Source: Orychophragmus violaceus | Taxonomy: Eukaryota > Streptophyta > Magnoliopsida > Brassicales > Brassicaceae | DNA length: 64,000 nucleotides | Direction of reading: 5' to 3' | NCBI GenBank assembly: GCA_030180135.1 | Contig: CM058233.1 | Coordinates: forward strand, 27,437,615 to 27,501,614 | In this document: positions 10,173 to 20,528 of the stretch, piece by piece | Layout: every line of letters starts with the position of its first letter | Numbering within the stretch: position 1 is the stretch's first letter | Translations under genes and position numbers: made by a program | The notes under the pieces: model-generated | Seen by the model: the letters and a program-made list of their open reading frames with translations, nothing else | Database searches by the model: none | What the model was told of the DNA's origin: nothing

Positions 10173-10784
10173 ATGACAAGCAACGTTGCCGAGACATTGA
10201 ATAAAGTGTTACTTGATGGGAGGAGCAAACCAATTGTAGATATTGTCTCTTTTATACGGTCTATGTTAACCAGGTGGTTCAGTTGTCGACGTGAGAAATC
10301 AGCGGCACACCAGGATGATGTTTCTATTGAGATTGATAAGCTAATGGATGAACATATGCAGTCAGTTCACGGATCTAAGATAGCTAGTGTTTCGAACTGG
10401 AATTTCAAAATTGATGAACAGTTTGGCGGGGAATCGATTCATGTTCTTCTGGATGACAAACGATGCATATGCATGATATTTGACAAGCTTAAAATCCCAT
10501 GCGGCCACGCGTTAATAGCTGCGGACAGTCTTGACGTAGCCTACGTGACTCTATGCAATTCTCATTATAAGACATCAACGGGGATGGCAACTTATGAAGG
10601 AGTGGTAAACCCAGGGGGAAATCCTAACGACTTCGATATACCGGATGATGTTCGCAACCGTTACATGTATCCACCAGACGTTGACAGACCATCTGGTAGA
10701 CCTAAGGAAGGAAGGTATCCATCCATCGGCGAATACCAGAAAATACCCTTAACCTTAGATGTGTGTTTATATGTAGTCTTCTAA
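10173..10784 (+). pseudogene. MULE transposase, C-terminal part with SWIM zinc finger
   Basis: Opens with TSNVAETLNKVLLDGR, the conserved segment that follows the catalytic domain, and carries the SWIM finger CICMIFDKLKIPCGH (residues about 105-120). It then runs to PPDVDRPSGRPKEGRYPS, a tail common to these transposases. The genuine exon probably stops near 10757-10760 at a GTGTGT donor; the last residues of the open frame are intron readthrough. Confidence 0.75.
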
Positions 10785-10820
10785 TTTTACTAATTTGTAT
10801 CTTTGCAATACTGTTTTCAG

Positions 10821-10907
10821 ATGGAGAAGACCCCTCGATCAACACCAAACAGATGTTCCAAATGCGGAGGAGTCAATCACAACCGTGCTACTTGCAAAAC
10901 CTTATAA
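10821..10907 (+). pseudogene. MULE transposase, terminal zinc-knuckle exon
   Basis: After a good acceptor (CTGTTTTCAG, ending 10820) a 28-codon exon encodes CSKCGGVNHNRATC, a CCHC zinc knuckle found at the extreme C-terminus of many mudrA-like proteins, followed by KTL and a stop. Too short to stand as a gene on its own, but the splice site and motif make the assignment convincing. Confidence 0.7.
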
Positions 10908-11504
10908 CAATTTGTTAGAATTTCGCTTTTTGCTTATAACTAGCCATCATTTTTGTTTAAAGAAGAGTGGATACCTGTTACGCTCCTCATTTTGGATCGG
11001 ACCTTTTATTTTGTAACTAACCATTATTTTTGATGGATACATGTTGCATTACTTCGTTTTTTATTTCGTTTTTTTTGTTATTCATCTCCCTTCATTTAAC
11101 ACATTCGAGTCCACATTCAAGGATTTGATTTGATTGTGATCATTTAAAAAACTAATGATGTGGTTTAGAGTTTCCCCATAAAGTTGCTACTACTCTCTTT
11201 AATAAGCGGTCGACCGTCTACTTTTTTTTTATACCGACGTCTAAGGATATTAAACATAGTTTCAACGAAACTACATGGACCCATAGTTACAAATTACTTT
11301 CAACGAGTCTTAAAACGCTAAGGATTACCTTCAGACACGGATACAAACTATCCATTTTACCTACCTTTTGTGGATCGTTATTTTTATTTATTTTTTCGTA
11401 GCTAGATCATCATTTCCTACATACTGAACATGTTATAAATTATAGGCTACCACACGAGTCCTACCACACAGACCCCCTATTACGTCGTAACAGCGTTTCA
11501 CAAA

Positions 11505-12089
11505 ATGAGTTTCACATCTATCTCAATTGTTCCTAATTCTGATCAACCATTACCCTGTAGGTCGATAGGCATCGCAGCCCCAACTATGTGTTGGTGTGGG
11601 GAACGCATTGAAGTAGGATATGGTAGAACTCGTGCTAACCTTCACCGGATGTGGTTCAAATGTCTGCAAGCTAGCCGGGTTAGATCAAAATAAGATTCCT
11701 TGTTTGTTCTAATTTTTTTTTTTTTGCATCCTTCCTTTTTTAAAACACTTCTTTTTCAAAAAAAATAGTTCCCAAATAAAGATCACGTACGCGAGTTGGT
11801 TGACGACGCAATTATGAAAGAAGGGGACATGGTTTCAAAGGCTGTCAAGAAAATGCAAGAGGACGTTAAGGTTTTAGAAAAGTGGTCAAATTCTGTTGGA
11901 GACGAATTAGCGATCAAAATGGCTAGAAAGATCTCTGTTGAGGTCGCAAGGAACAACAACACTCTTTGTACCAAGAGACATGTGCATGAAAAGATGGACA
12001 AGCTGCAGATTATATGGGTTGCAGCAGTGTCTTTTTGTGCAGCCGCTTGGACGTTTGGCCAGTTAAAGGCACACATATATCCTAGGTGA
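11505..12089 (+). CDS. GRF-type zinc finger protein with C-terminal membrane segment, two exons
   Basis: Exon 1 (11505-11678) encodes a GRF zinc finger, CWCGERIEVGYGRTR..NLHRMWFKC (residues about 29-54). Exon 2 starts after ..AAATAG at 11769 and ends at the TGA at 12087-12089, keeping frame (58 + 106 residues, 164 in all). It holds a charged helical region likely to form a coiled coil (KAVKKMQEDVKVLEKW) and a C-terminal hydrophobic segment IIWVAAVSFCAAAWTFG, probably membrane-spanning. Small GRF/coiled-coil/membrane proteins often accompany Kaonashi-type MULEs and ULP1-like genes in Brassicaceae; their function is unknown. It is the only gene of this element that appears intact. Confidence 0.7.
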
Positions 12090-12600
12090 CTGCAGTACTT
12101 AGTATATTAGCTCAGGATTAGACGCTAATAGCTTCTTATTGTACTCTTTGTGTTCTTGTGTGTCACTACCTTATGTTTACCTAATCAGCTCCAAGTCTTG
12201 TTATTTGGTTTTGATTCCCACATAATTCGATGCAATTAAGATGGATGCTCTATTTTATCCTATTGATCGAATATATATGGATTGAAACCTGAAGTAGTTG
12301 ATTATAAACTACAACTACAAATATGGATACTCAAGTAATATTTAACATTATTTGTATAAGGTCATGGTTACTCAAGTACATGTATTACCAACTATAACTC
12401 AATCTTTTCTATTCATGCTTTTGTTTAATTTGTCTTTTTTTTTACTACTCTAATTGTTACATGGATGGGTGTCTTTGTTTTATCTCAAACATGGAATTAA
12501 GTTGTATAAAATATTAATCTTTACAGTCTAAAGCAATATATAAATATATTATGTCCACCCACTAACCCTCTGCCAACATTTACCCTTCGCATTACCCAAG
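12090..12600. other. AT-rich spacer between GRF gene and small ORF
   Basis: Contains the presumed 3' UTR of the GRF gene (TTGTACTCTTTGTGTTC tract near 12140) and AT-rich DNA. I see no further gene or structured repeat. Confidence 0.5.
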
Positions 12601-12753
12601 ATGAGTTCAGTGAATTCCCACCCCCACATCGTTCCCTCTTTCAATCTCCCCGATTTGTCAGCCGCATTAAGGAGGTCAATTCTGGCCAAAAATGCTAGCG
12701 AAAACATACTTGAGCACTTCAAAATCTATCAAAGTAGTATGCCATATAATTGA
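12601..12753 (+). CDS. Small ORF, 50 residues, unknown
   Basis: ATG at 12601 to TGA at 12751-12753. Product starts MSSVNSHPHIVPSFNLPDLS and is followed by a Leu/Arg-rich helix-like stretch. Base composition (about 45% GC) is above the AT-rich flanks. It could be a decayed exon from the same element or part of the foreign insert beginning just downstream. No family recognised; may not be translated. Confidence 0.3.
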   Translation: MSSVNSHPHIVPSFNLPDLSAALRRSILAKNASENILEHFKIYQSSMPYN

Positions 12754-12769
12754 ACCCAAATAGTCATAG

Positions 12770-13297
12770 TTCGAAAAGAAAAACAGTTTTCATGTCTCAA
12801 AGACTTTGAAACCGCACTTACTTGGTTTGCCTTCAGTCGTACTTAATAGAGTCTGCCTTTAGCCATACTTAATAGAGTCCTGCCTTCAGCCTAGCTTTGA
12901 ATGGTGTTGGTCCTACAGACCGTGAACGGATTTCGCCTCTGGCCTCAGGGCTTGTCGCGGAGTAATTCGGCAGGGGTCTGATCCAATTACCGTTGTAGGT
13001 CTTGGGTATACGCGGACTGGATGACCCCTTTAAAAAGTCTTTCCTTTTGTGAACCGTAGCTTCTTACTAACAGCTACCTGACCACAGTCACTCAGTCTAT
13101 TGACTCCCGGGCTTTGGTTTTAGAGAGATTTTCGAGTGCTATTCTTACAGCTTACCTTACTAATTAATGTGCCCCTTTGCTACTGCTGCCATACCACATT
13201 CAGTCCAATTGGCCATACTAGATAGATATCATATTTATGGAATACGATTCACTTTCAAGATGCCTTCGTGGTGAAATGGTAGACACGCGAGAAAATT
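12770..13297. other. Nuclear insertion of plastid DNA, ending in trnL-CAA
   Basis: 13225-13292 reads ATCATATTTATGGAATACG, ATTCACTTTCAAGATGCC and GTGGTGAAATGGTAGACAC, the plastid sequence running into the 5' half of trnL-CAA; it breaks off inside the tRNA D-arm region (GCGAG/AAAATTT). The upstream 450 bp are of higher GC, carry no TE-like sequence and are probably from the adjoining plastid ndhB-trnL interval, with a short 26-bp repeat (ACTTAATAGAGTC(C)TGCCTT). The upstream limit is uncertain. The insert lies between the MULE's GRF and protease genes. Confidence 0.6.
13261..13292 (+). pseudogene. trnL-CAA: Truncated plastid-type tRNA-Leu(CAA)
   Basis: GCCTTCGTGGTGAAATGGTA followed by GACACGCGAG matches the 5' half of plastid trnL-CAA with one change (G to C in the acceptor/D junction). 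The anticodon arm, variable arm and T arm are absent, so no functional tRNA can be made. Confidence 0.65.
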
Positions 13298-13962
13298 TCA
13301 TTTGAAAATTTTCAGGACTATCCACTGCTTATAAATGTCCATCGCGTACTCTTGTCGAAACTGGTCCACGAAATTATCTATCATCGCCTCCATTCCATCT
13401 GATCTGGCTAGGGCATACAGCTCAATAAACTTCATAGTAACACGTCCGCAATCACCCACTCGATCATTAGTGTACACCGTCTCGAAGCGACTCCATGAAT
13501 AAGGTGGTATAATCCCTTTCAGCTCCTGTTTACTCGCCTTGCTTGGTTCCCTTGGCTTCATACAATTAGTATCAGGGTCCGGCTTGAAAAAGGCTTCCAC
13601 AATGTAAGGCAACATTTGTAGAATTGGTGCAATGTTTTTAGCAGCTTTGGTGCCCCGGTTATGGATTGGCAACGGGTCTAGTAGTCGACAAACAGAAATT
13701 CAATGTTAATAACAACTCCGACCCAGTGTTCTCCGTCCCAATTCATGGGAACGTAAACTGTTGACACATCTTCAAACAACCTCGCCTTAACACGGCCGTG
13801 CGTCCAGTCGCCGTATACAAACTCCTTGATGCGTTCGTCCCAATGGTACTCTCGCTTTTCTTTGGACGAGGAGAAGCTCCTATATCGCCCTTGCAAATGG
13901 TTTGAAAACCAAGGGGGGAAGAAGACCACCCTCTCCCCGGCGATGTACGTAGCATGTTTCAT
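13298..13962 (-). pseudogene. ULP1-like cysteine protease (C48), catalytic domain
   Basis: Minus strand. The first frame (13962-13678) carries YVPMNWDGEHWVGVVINIE with the catalytic His in EHWVG and the catalytic Asp region FVDY; a one-base frameshift near 13680 moves the code to the second frame (13672-13298), which continues DPLPIHNRG and ends with RVGDCGRVTMKFIELYA, where GDCG holds the nucleophile Cys (codon at 13448-13450). Ulp1 enzymes cleave SUMO from proteins in the nucleus; transposon-borne copies are of unknown target. The His, Asp and Cys are all still present. The coding end abuts the plastid insertion. Confidence 0.8.
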
Positions 13963-14256
13963 GTATATGTACTCTGCAAGTACCTACATATGCTGAAGTA
14001 CCCAGGTACCATATATGTTAACAAAATATGGCAAGATATACAACAAATTAACACCATACTAACTGTTGTGTTCAAACATTTCTTCGGCTCTGCGATTTCA
14101 TGCAAGAATTTGTTATCTATGTCCACCTCCCCATATATCAAGTTCTTCAGCTCGTATTTCCTACAAATTATGCGAAAATTATTGTACATCTAACATATTT
14201 AACTTTTCTATAAGCACAGTTATTTCTTACCGCGTAGGACAGAGTTTCAGCGTTTC

Positions 14257-14481
14257 CTACCAGGAATTCTTGTGCTCAATAAACATATCTTCGCTTTCCC
14301 TTAACCCTGCAAATACCCGAGCAAGCTCAACCTCGTCATTCGTTGGAGTAGGTTTAACACGCTTTGGTGGAGGAGAAGAATCGCGTAGATTCACCGGTTC
14401 TTCAGTGCTAGCAACCAATACTTTCATTGAGCCACGCTTCTTTTTACGTTCGTTGTTCTTCTTGTTAGCTTTCTTCCTCAT
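14257..14481 (-). pseudogene. ULP1-like gene, basic linker exon
   Basis: The frame encodes a lysine-rich run (KKANKKNNERKKKRGS), which may act as a nuclear localisation signal, then PPPKRVKPTPTNDEVELARV. Such low-complexity basic linkers lie between the DUF1985 region and the protease domain in Kaonashi-type proteins. The upstream side connects to the repeated exons at 14588-16050; exact splice sites were not settled. Confidence 0.5.
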
Positions 14482-14587
14482 TTCCTTAACTTTACATAGG
14501 ACTACTTCTACTTTTTCCGGGCAAACACATTAAATAGATCCTATAAACTGTCGAAGACCTATTTAAAAAAAAAAATTATTAAACTAC

Positions 14588-16050
14588 CTTGGATTGTTTC
14601 TTGGCCGTTACTTCCTCCTGTCCATCTCCTTCTTTATCCTGATTTAAGGAAGTATCCAGTTTGCTTTCCATGGGTATGTCATCAGTCTTTACTTCACATG
14701 GAACCTCAAAGTCACTCTGGCCATTATTAGTACAAAATACATAACTCGCTCATGTCAACAATAGTAGCTCACAAAAAATTAAATTTTCAATTCAATTACC
14801 GTGGATTGTTTCTCTTCCAAAAAAGACATATGTCCATCTACCAATTCAGCCTGAACGCAGAAATTGTCCAATTTGATTTCTATGGATACACCATCTTGAT
14901 TTCCTTCAACAGGATGTCCGGTATCACTCTGGCCAAAAAGTATACAAATAATTAGTTATTTCCAAATTAATGACTTATATACATCAGGATTTCCTTCACT
15001 TGGTGTCCCATCCTTTACCGTTATTTGTTTTTCAGCAGGCAAAGCCATCGCTCCATCTGTTTTTTTGGCTCGTCGGAGGCAGTATCCATTTGGCTTTCTA
15101 TAGATAAACCGTCAATCTTTGCTTCGCACGGAATCTGGGTGTTACCCTGCCCAAAAAGGAATCAAATGATTTGGACTTATCGACTTAAGCCGTATATTTA
15201 TAAATATAGCAAAGAGGATAATCCACCAGTTACTCAAAAGCATTCAAATGTATCCATAAATAACTTGATGCTAAGAATCCACTTCACTCTCTTTGGTAGT
15301 ACACACTTGACTCTTCGTGGATAGTTTCTTGGCAGTTACTTCCTCCTATCCATCTCCGTCTTTATCCTGATTTAAGGAAGTATCCAGTTTGCATTCCATG
15401 GGTATGTCATAAGTCTTTACTTCACCTGGAACCTCGGAGTCACTCTTGCCATTATTAGTACAAAATATATAACTCGCTCATGTCCACAATAATAGCTCAC
15501 AAAAAAAATATTTTATCAATTCAATTACCGTGGATTGTTTCTCTTCAGACAAAGACATATGTCCATCTACCAATTCAGCCTGATCGCAACAGTTGTCCAT
15601 TTTGCTTTCTATGGTTACCCCATATTGATTTCCTTCAACAAGATGCCGGGTATCAATTTGACCAAAATGTATACAAATAATTAGTTATTTCCAAACTAAT
15701 GACTTACGTACATCAGGCTTTCCTTCACTTGGTCTCCCATCCTTTACCGTTATTTGTTTTTCAGCAGGCAAAGCCATCGCTCCATCAATTTTTTTAGACT
15801 CGTCGGAGGCAGTATCCATTTGGCTTTCTATGGATAAACCGTCAATCTTTGCTTCACACGGAATATGGGTTTTACCCTGTCCAAAATGGATACAAATATT
15901 TTGGACTTATATACTTAAACCGTATATTTACCAAATATAGCAAAGAGGATAATGCACCAGTTACTCAAAAACATTCAAATGTATTCATAAATAACCTAAT
16001 GCTGAGGATCCATTTCACTCTCTTTGGTAGTACACACTTGACTCTCCGTG
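14588..16050 (-). repeat. Tandem duplication of a three-exon block in the ULP1-like gene
   Basis: Two copies of a unit of about 730 bp (14590-15319 and 15320-16050; 14601 aligns with 15329). Each holds three minus-strand exons bounded by consensus sites: in the first copy 15146-14983, 14928-14800 and 14716-14588. The last two are 129 nt each; the first is 165 nt in the second copy but 164 nt in the first copy, where an A-run lost a base. All are symmetric phase-0 exons. The encoded repeats resemble one another (start (S/G)(D/N)..PCE.K.D, then ESK(L)DT), so the exons themselves descend from one ancestor. Confidence 0.75.
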
Positions 16051-16224
16051 GATAGTTCGTCGGATTTTTTCTCGCACAGACTGCAGCTTTTAGTCTGGCC
16101 ATGCTAGATCCCAACAAGTAGTATTCATTTATTAACGCGTTAACACCAAGGAGAGGGCAAACATTATGAAAAATCAGTCAAACAGGATAACTAAGGTGAA
16201 CGTAAACCCCAAAAATATAAACTA

Positions 16225-16686
16225 TCAAATGTATCCGCAAATCACTTGGTTTAATAGATGTAAAACCACACTGATTCCTACTGCCTCCTTTCCAAGTGTT
16301 TCTAGGCTTTCAGCTGCATACATAACATCTTTCGATTGCTTTTGATCCTCCCCATCGGTGGTCAAACTCACATGCTGCTTGTCGTTACCAACAATGGATT
16401 CATCCCTTGTTTTACAAGGATCAGTCGTGTCAGCCAGCTGAGTACAAAAGTTGCCAATGTTAAATTCAGATCCCATATTTTCTTGATCGAACAAAGTTTC
16501 ATCAACATAGTTGTTAACTTGAGAAATAATAGAATTCACATTATTCGAAATTGTGTCGTTGGTGGCAGGACTTCCAAAAGTTTGAATACCAAGTCCAGTA
16601 TTAAGATTCTCATGCACTCCAGAATTAGATTTTTCTTTCTTCGCCTTTTTAGTTGCACCTAAGAAAGCTTTCTTCATTCCTGTCAA
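16225..16686 (-). pseudogene. ULP1-like gene, further linker exons
   Basis: Frame with a basic start (KKAFLGATKKAKKEKSNSG), a Ser/Asn/Asp-rich middle and QLADTTDPCKTRDESIVGND, which resembles the repeat-exon starts at 14588-16050. An acceptor-like ..TACTCAG/CTGGCTGAC lies near 16440, so two exons may be joined here by intron readthrough. It encodes part of the disordered linker between DUF1985 and the protease domain. Confidence 0.45.
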
Positions 16687-16788
16687 AGTGCACTTCTGAG
16701 TGGGGCTGTTTAGGCAACCTAAAATCCTTGGTCGTCAATTGTCTCTTTAACCACGTTACGTTCTTTCTCAAATCTTTAATTGAATCCT

Positions 16789-17716
16789 CTACCTAACTCT
16801 TGAACTTGTCATAAACAACATATTCGGCCTCACTGTTGGCCCCATCTTCAATTGCAATAAACGCCTTTCTCTTTTTCTTGTTCTGCACAAAAGTCTTAGG
16901 GACGTGTTTAATAAGCTCCTGAGAAGAATCATCACCAGCCACTCATCCTTCTTAAGCTCGTGATGACTATCCACGAGGCTTTCAAGACAAACAACCTTCT
17001 TATCTTTTATCTCGTCTTTCCATTCCCCCCATCCTTCTCCTAATGGCCTTACTTGGGGTTTTAAATAAGGAACCACTTTTACCTGTACAGAGTAAAATAG
17101 CACATCTAAATGGATAAAGATATTCGTATAAGTATGGACGATACAAATATACACATACCTCTGGTCCAAACTCGATGTCTAGTACAATCTCACTACTAAT
17201 CCAATTGTTTTTCAGGATCCTTTCGAAAGAACTATCCATGAAATTCATAGTTAACTCATGGTCAGGCATCCTCTCCAAGAATCCTGGAATACAACGGAAA
17301 ACTAGGAGTTGAAATGCAAGCGGGAATCCATACACGACCTTCGTTTGCTGCTTCAGTTGCGTTCTGAATGTTATAACAGGATCCTCACCAAGTTTACCAG
17401 TTCTCGGGCCAGGTTTCATTGAATTAATTATTTTAAGAAAATACTCTCTTCCCCATGGATAGCTCAGAAAGAAATACACATCGCTAAGCATCTCAACAAA
17501 TTCCGGCGTTGCCTTTGCAACCTGGTTGCTACTAATAAACACTCCATCAACAATACATATCGGCGCAAGTTTCAGCCTTTTAGAACCATCCAGGTCTGTA
17601 TCATCAAGCATTTTAAGTATGTATGTAATCTTACCACCCTGGTCCCCCTTCTTCCTACTCTTACTCATATTGCCAAATAAGTCTTCCCACTCTAAAGTGC
17701 TTCTCGCCAGCACCAT
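16789..17716 (-). pseudogene. ULP1-like gene, DUF1985 domain, second half
   Basis: Minus-strand frame (17716-17000) encodes KLAPICIVDGVFISSNQ, FVEMLSDVYFFLSYPWGREYF and VVYGFPLAFQLLVFRCIPG, the conserved core of DUF1985, a domain fused to ULP1 proteases in plant MULEs. It is in frame with the upstream segment at 17723-18085 apart from a nonsense codon between them. The downstream frame to 16789 holds additional exon sequence (KVVPYLKPQVRPLGEGWGEW) reached through a short intron. Confidence 0.7.
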
Positions 17717-17722
17717 ATTCTT

Positions 17723-18085
17723 CTATTTAATGTCATCTGGTTCATGGAACTCACAATAATTCAAGCTTGTTATCAATCCAAACTCTTCTAATGAGAATCG
17801 CAGAGGTTGCCCCGCAAAAAACGAAGTCAACTCGTATCTCTTTTCCGTAATTAGTTGCCTTGCCAGAAGCCCATGAATCCTTTTCCCAGAAATTGACCAT
17901 TGTTTCACTGGCAGCTTAAACAAATCTCCAAAACTAGAATCTCGAATTCTCTCCCACTCTGGCGTATCCTTAATTTTTTGCCACACTCTGTTTAGTATCT
18001 CCGGTTTGGAGTATATATTCAGTCGACCATCTGGATATCGATCTGTCTTGTACAATCTACTCGGTAGGTTTTTGTCTACCATCAT
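17723..18085 (-). pseudogene. ULP1-like gene, start codon and DUF1985 first half
   Basis: A leader exon (about 18250-18160) and an intron (donor AAG/GTAATATT, acceptor TATTTTGCAG) precede the first ATG at 18085, giving MMVDKNLPSRLYKTDRYPDG. The frame continues through FSLEEFGLITSLNYCEFHEPDD, the hallmark start of DUF1985, and stops at a TAG where the family has an aromatic residue before the next segment. It starts 420 bp inside the element's right end, so this gene is probably driven from the right terminal region. Confidence 0.7.
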
Positions 18086-18476
18086 CTGCAAAATAAACAT
18101 CTATTGAATAAATTTTTCGATTGGAAATCACTGTAACACAATATTAGAGTATTGCAATATTACCTTATTAGTAATGACTGAGGATCAAATACCCTAACGA
18201 ATGTTGGTTCTGCTCTTCACCGGTCTAAAATGGAGGAGAGAGAGATGATCGAGAGAGACGATGGAAGTTTCTGTATTTTTTTTTCAGACCTAAAATTAAC
18301 TAACTCTTACCCATCATAAAAAACCACCCAACCATAAAATATCTAGTTAGCAGGATGAGTAATTGGTCAGTTCATTTAGTCTAGGGGCTTTCTTGTCTTT
18401 TCAATCCCTCTCTCATCAACAAAAACTACAAAACTGCACAAAGATTTCAAAAGATACAAAATTGCAAGGAAAAGAT

Positions 18477-18505
18477 AAAAAGATACACTAAGGTGCAATA
18501 CACCC
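18477..18505 (-). repeat. Right terminal inverted repeat of the Kaonashi-like MULE
   Basis: Read on the minus strand, GGGTGTATTGCACC continues to GTGTATCTTTTT, paired with the left end at 7187. It is followed outward by the duplicated target CTGAAAACG (18506-18514), one mismatch from the left copy. Confidence 0.75.
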
Positions 18506-18514
18506 CTGAAAACG

Positions 18515-19324
18515 GAAGATACGGAATAGTATTCACCTTAGTTAATGGAAAAGTTTACTTTCAAGCCTTTTGATGCTCAAAAGAGAATCTAAATATAAAA
18601 TTAGAGAGAAAAATCGAGTCATAACGGCCTTTGTTTAACTAAAAATGTATAAAGGGTCTCGACCAAAGTCAACGTAAACTTCTACAGTTAAACTCAAGAT
18701 GAACAACACAGATCCGACCTTAACCGAAAGAAACCGAATTGAACCATATTCAATAATTTAAACATGATCAAACCGAGCCAAATTGAATTAAACCATGTTG
18801 AACCAAATTAAACCGGTTAAACCAAATAATTAAGAAAAATAAATAATTAAAAACAGGAGGTTGCGGGAGTGGATTTAAGACCGAATTATAATAACTAAAC
18901 CACATAATGAAATAATGAAATTATGTTACATAGTTTGGTTTTGAAGGAAAACAAATCGGCCTAAGAGGTGATCTCCACCTCGTGTTCTCATTGTCCACGC
19001 ACGCAACGGAAGAACAGATCAATGGCACCAAATACAGTGGCACCACTACGATGACACCAATGAAGAAGCAGATCGAAGCATGGAACGGTTCAGCAGTGGA
19101 AGTGTGATTGTACGATGCTGGTGAAGGAGAAGTCTTTCGCTGCAAATAAATCTTATATCATGACCTAAGCGGCTCAGAATGATACGATGAAAATCATCGG
19201 TACCTGGTGTTGCTCTCCGCTGGACACTAGATGACAACGTTGACTCGGAAGGTGGAATCCGGTGATGGTGTGCGACGACCGATCTCCTTCGACACAATCC
19301 AAGAGGAGAATGTGAAGGAGATTG
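18515..19324 (-). repeat. Repetitive flank with AAACCGG / GTCAAC motifs
   Basis: No gene supported. 18650-18850 has many AACCGAA, TTAAACC and GTCAACGTAAAC motifs in the same style as 27020-27240 and 62880-63050, so it is probably a decayed piece of the same repeat family. Minus-strand frames between 18921 and 19570 are not recognised and span the GTTACA boundary at 19325. Confidence 0.35.
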
Positions 19325-19838
19325 TAACACCCGTTTCCCGGCTAACCCAAAACGCAGCGTTAGGACACTCGTCGAACAGGAACGGTCCGACCGGTCTGCC
19401 TTCTCAACTGGTCCCAAGAATCCTGTGTGCTTTCTTCGATTCAAATCCACCGATAACATCGATTGATCGTCAATCCTGCATCCGGACTTTTGAGGGAAAA
19501 AGGCACGAGGAAGGAAAAGAGCGGCATGAGTAATTGTTTCAAACACAATTACCCAGTAAGGGCGGTTCAAGGAATCCGCGATCCCGGCTTACGCCACACA
19601 ACTACGAAACAAGTTCTAAGCTAATATTACCTTGCACGCAATGCCCGAAGGCACATCACAATCAACGTACGAATAACTACTTGTCTATGGTTGCAGAACT
19701 AGATCTCCCAACCCTAACCGCACCCCACAGACCGGCCAATACGCCCTTTCCAAAGCATACTAACGGCCTGGACCTTCGAACCACAACACACCACCACGAG
19801 AGGGCTTATCAGAACCCTACTCCGACGATCAAGGACGT
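19325..19838 (-). repeat. Unnamed middle-repetitive sequence, copy 2, 3' segment
   Basis: Matches copy 1 (2320-2676) in reverse complement, including AATTGTGTTTGAAACAATTA (19530-19553), CTTGGGACCA and the terminal GTTACA (here TGTAACACCCG at 19325). It is separated from its other part (26681-27956) by the copia element inserted at 19844. Confidence 0.6.
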
Positions 19839-19843
19839 CCCAC

Positions 19844-20528
19844 TGAAGGAAATTCTAGAAGTTCCTAATCCAATTAGGCAGCCCTAGTCTGAATTCCAAG
19901 CCTAGGATCTAGGGTTCATATAATCGAATCAATGGGATATCGAGATTACCTGGTGATTAGCAGCGGAAGGGTTTTGCAAGTATTCGAGATTCTCAGCGCC
20001 TCAATTGCTGCACCTCTACTGGTATCCACACGCACACGAACTGAACAGTTGGGATGCTAGTGCCTTTTGAGATCAGATCTCTTGAGAGGTTTCTAGTTTC
20101 ACTTTGTGGCTGTGAATTAGGTCAGATTATTTGTAAAAGTCGACCATATATCTTATATATATGTTGACTTAAACCACGACCCGAATAACCAATAATTAAA
20201 CCGAAGTTAATTTGGCCATTCGCGATCTGTGTTGATCGATGCACATTCTGTGTCGATCGACACTGCCTCAGAAACTCGATATTGAATGCATATCAAATAT
20301 GCATTTATCAGATCATTACACTAATGATCAACCTCACATTCTATGTTCAGTTTGCTTAGGTGTGTGACCCTGTAGGATCATATAACACTAGCAATGGGTT
20401 CTAAACTCATTGATCATAAGTGGCTTCTAGCAAAGCATTATGATTGCCTAGTATTATATGACTGTCTCATCTCGACAATACAACTCTCACTTAGAGTAAG
20501 TACAATAGATTTCAGGACATTCCCAACA
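19844..20528 (-). repeat. Copia element 1, 3' LTR
   Basis: 685 bp, TG...CA ends on the minus strand. Includes one pair of the GTGTCGATCGACAC palindrome (about 20229-20263). Its first member has a T (GTGTTGATCGATGCAC) where the right LTR has the C form. Confidence 0.95.

Larger units (their letters stand above)
7187..18505 (+). mobile_element. Kaonashi-like MULE (transposase + GRF gene + ULP1-like protease), 11.3 kb
   Basis: The two ends are inverted relatives: left GAGTTAATTGCACCCAATG, right (reverse complement) GGGTGTATTGCACCTTAGTG, both running into GTATCTT. They are flanked by 9-bp near-identical duplications CTGAAAACA (7178-7186) and CTGAAAACG (18506-18514), as expected for Mutator-superfamily insertion. 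Inside are a mudrA-type transposase gene on the plus strand, a GRF-zinc-finger membrane gene on the plus strand and a long ULP1-type cysteine-protease gene on the minus strand. MULEs that carry such protease genes are called Kaonashi in Arabidopsis. All genes except the GRF gene show nonsense or frameshift changes, so this copy is probably immobile. Confidence 0.85.

Noticed and set aside
13261..13292. Functional tRNA-Leu gene
   Set aside because: Only the 5' half matches; anticodon and T arms are missing.
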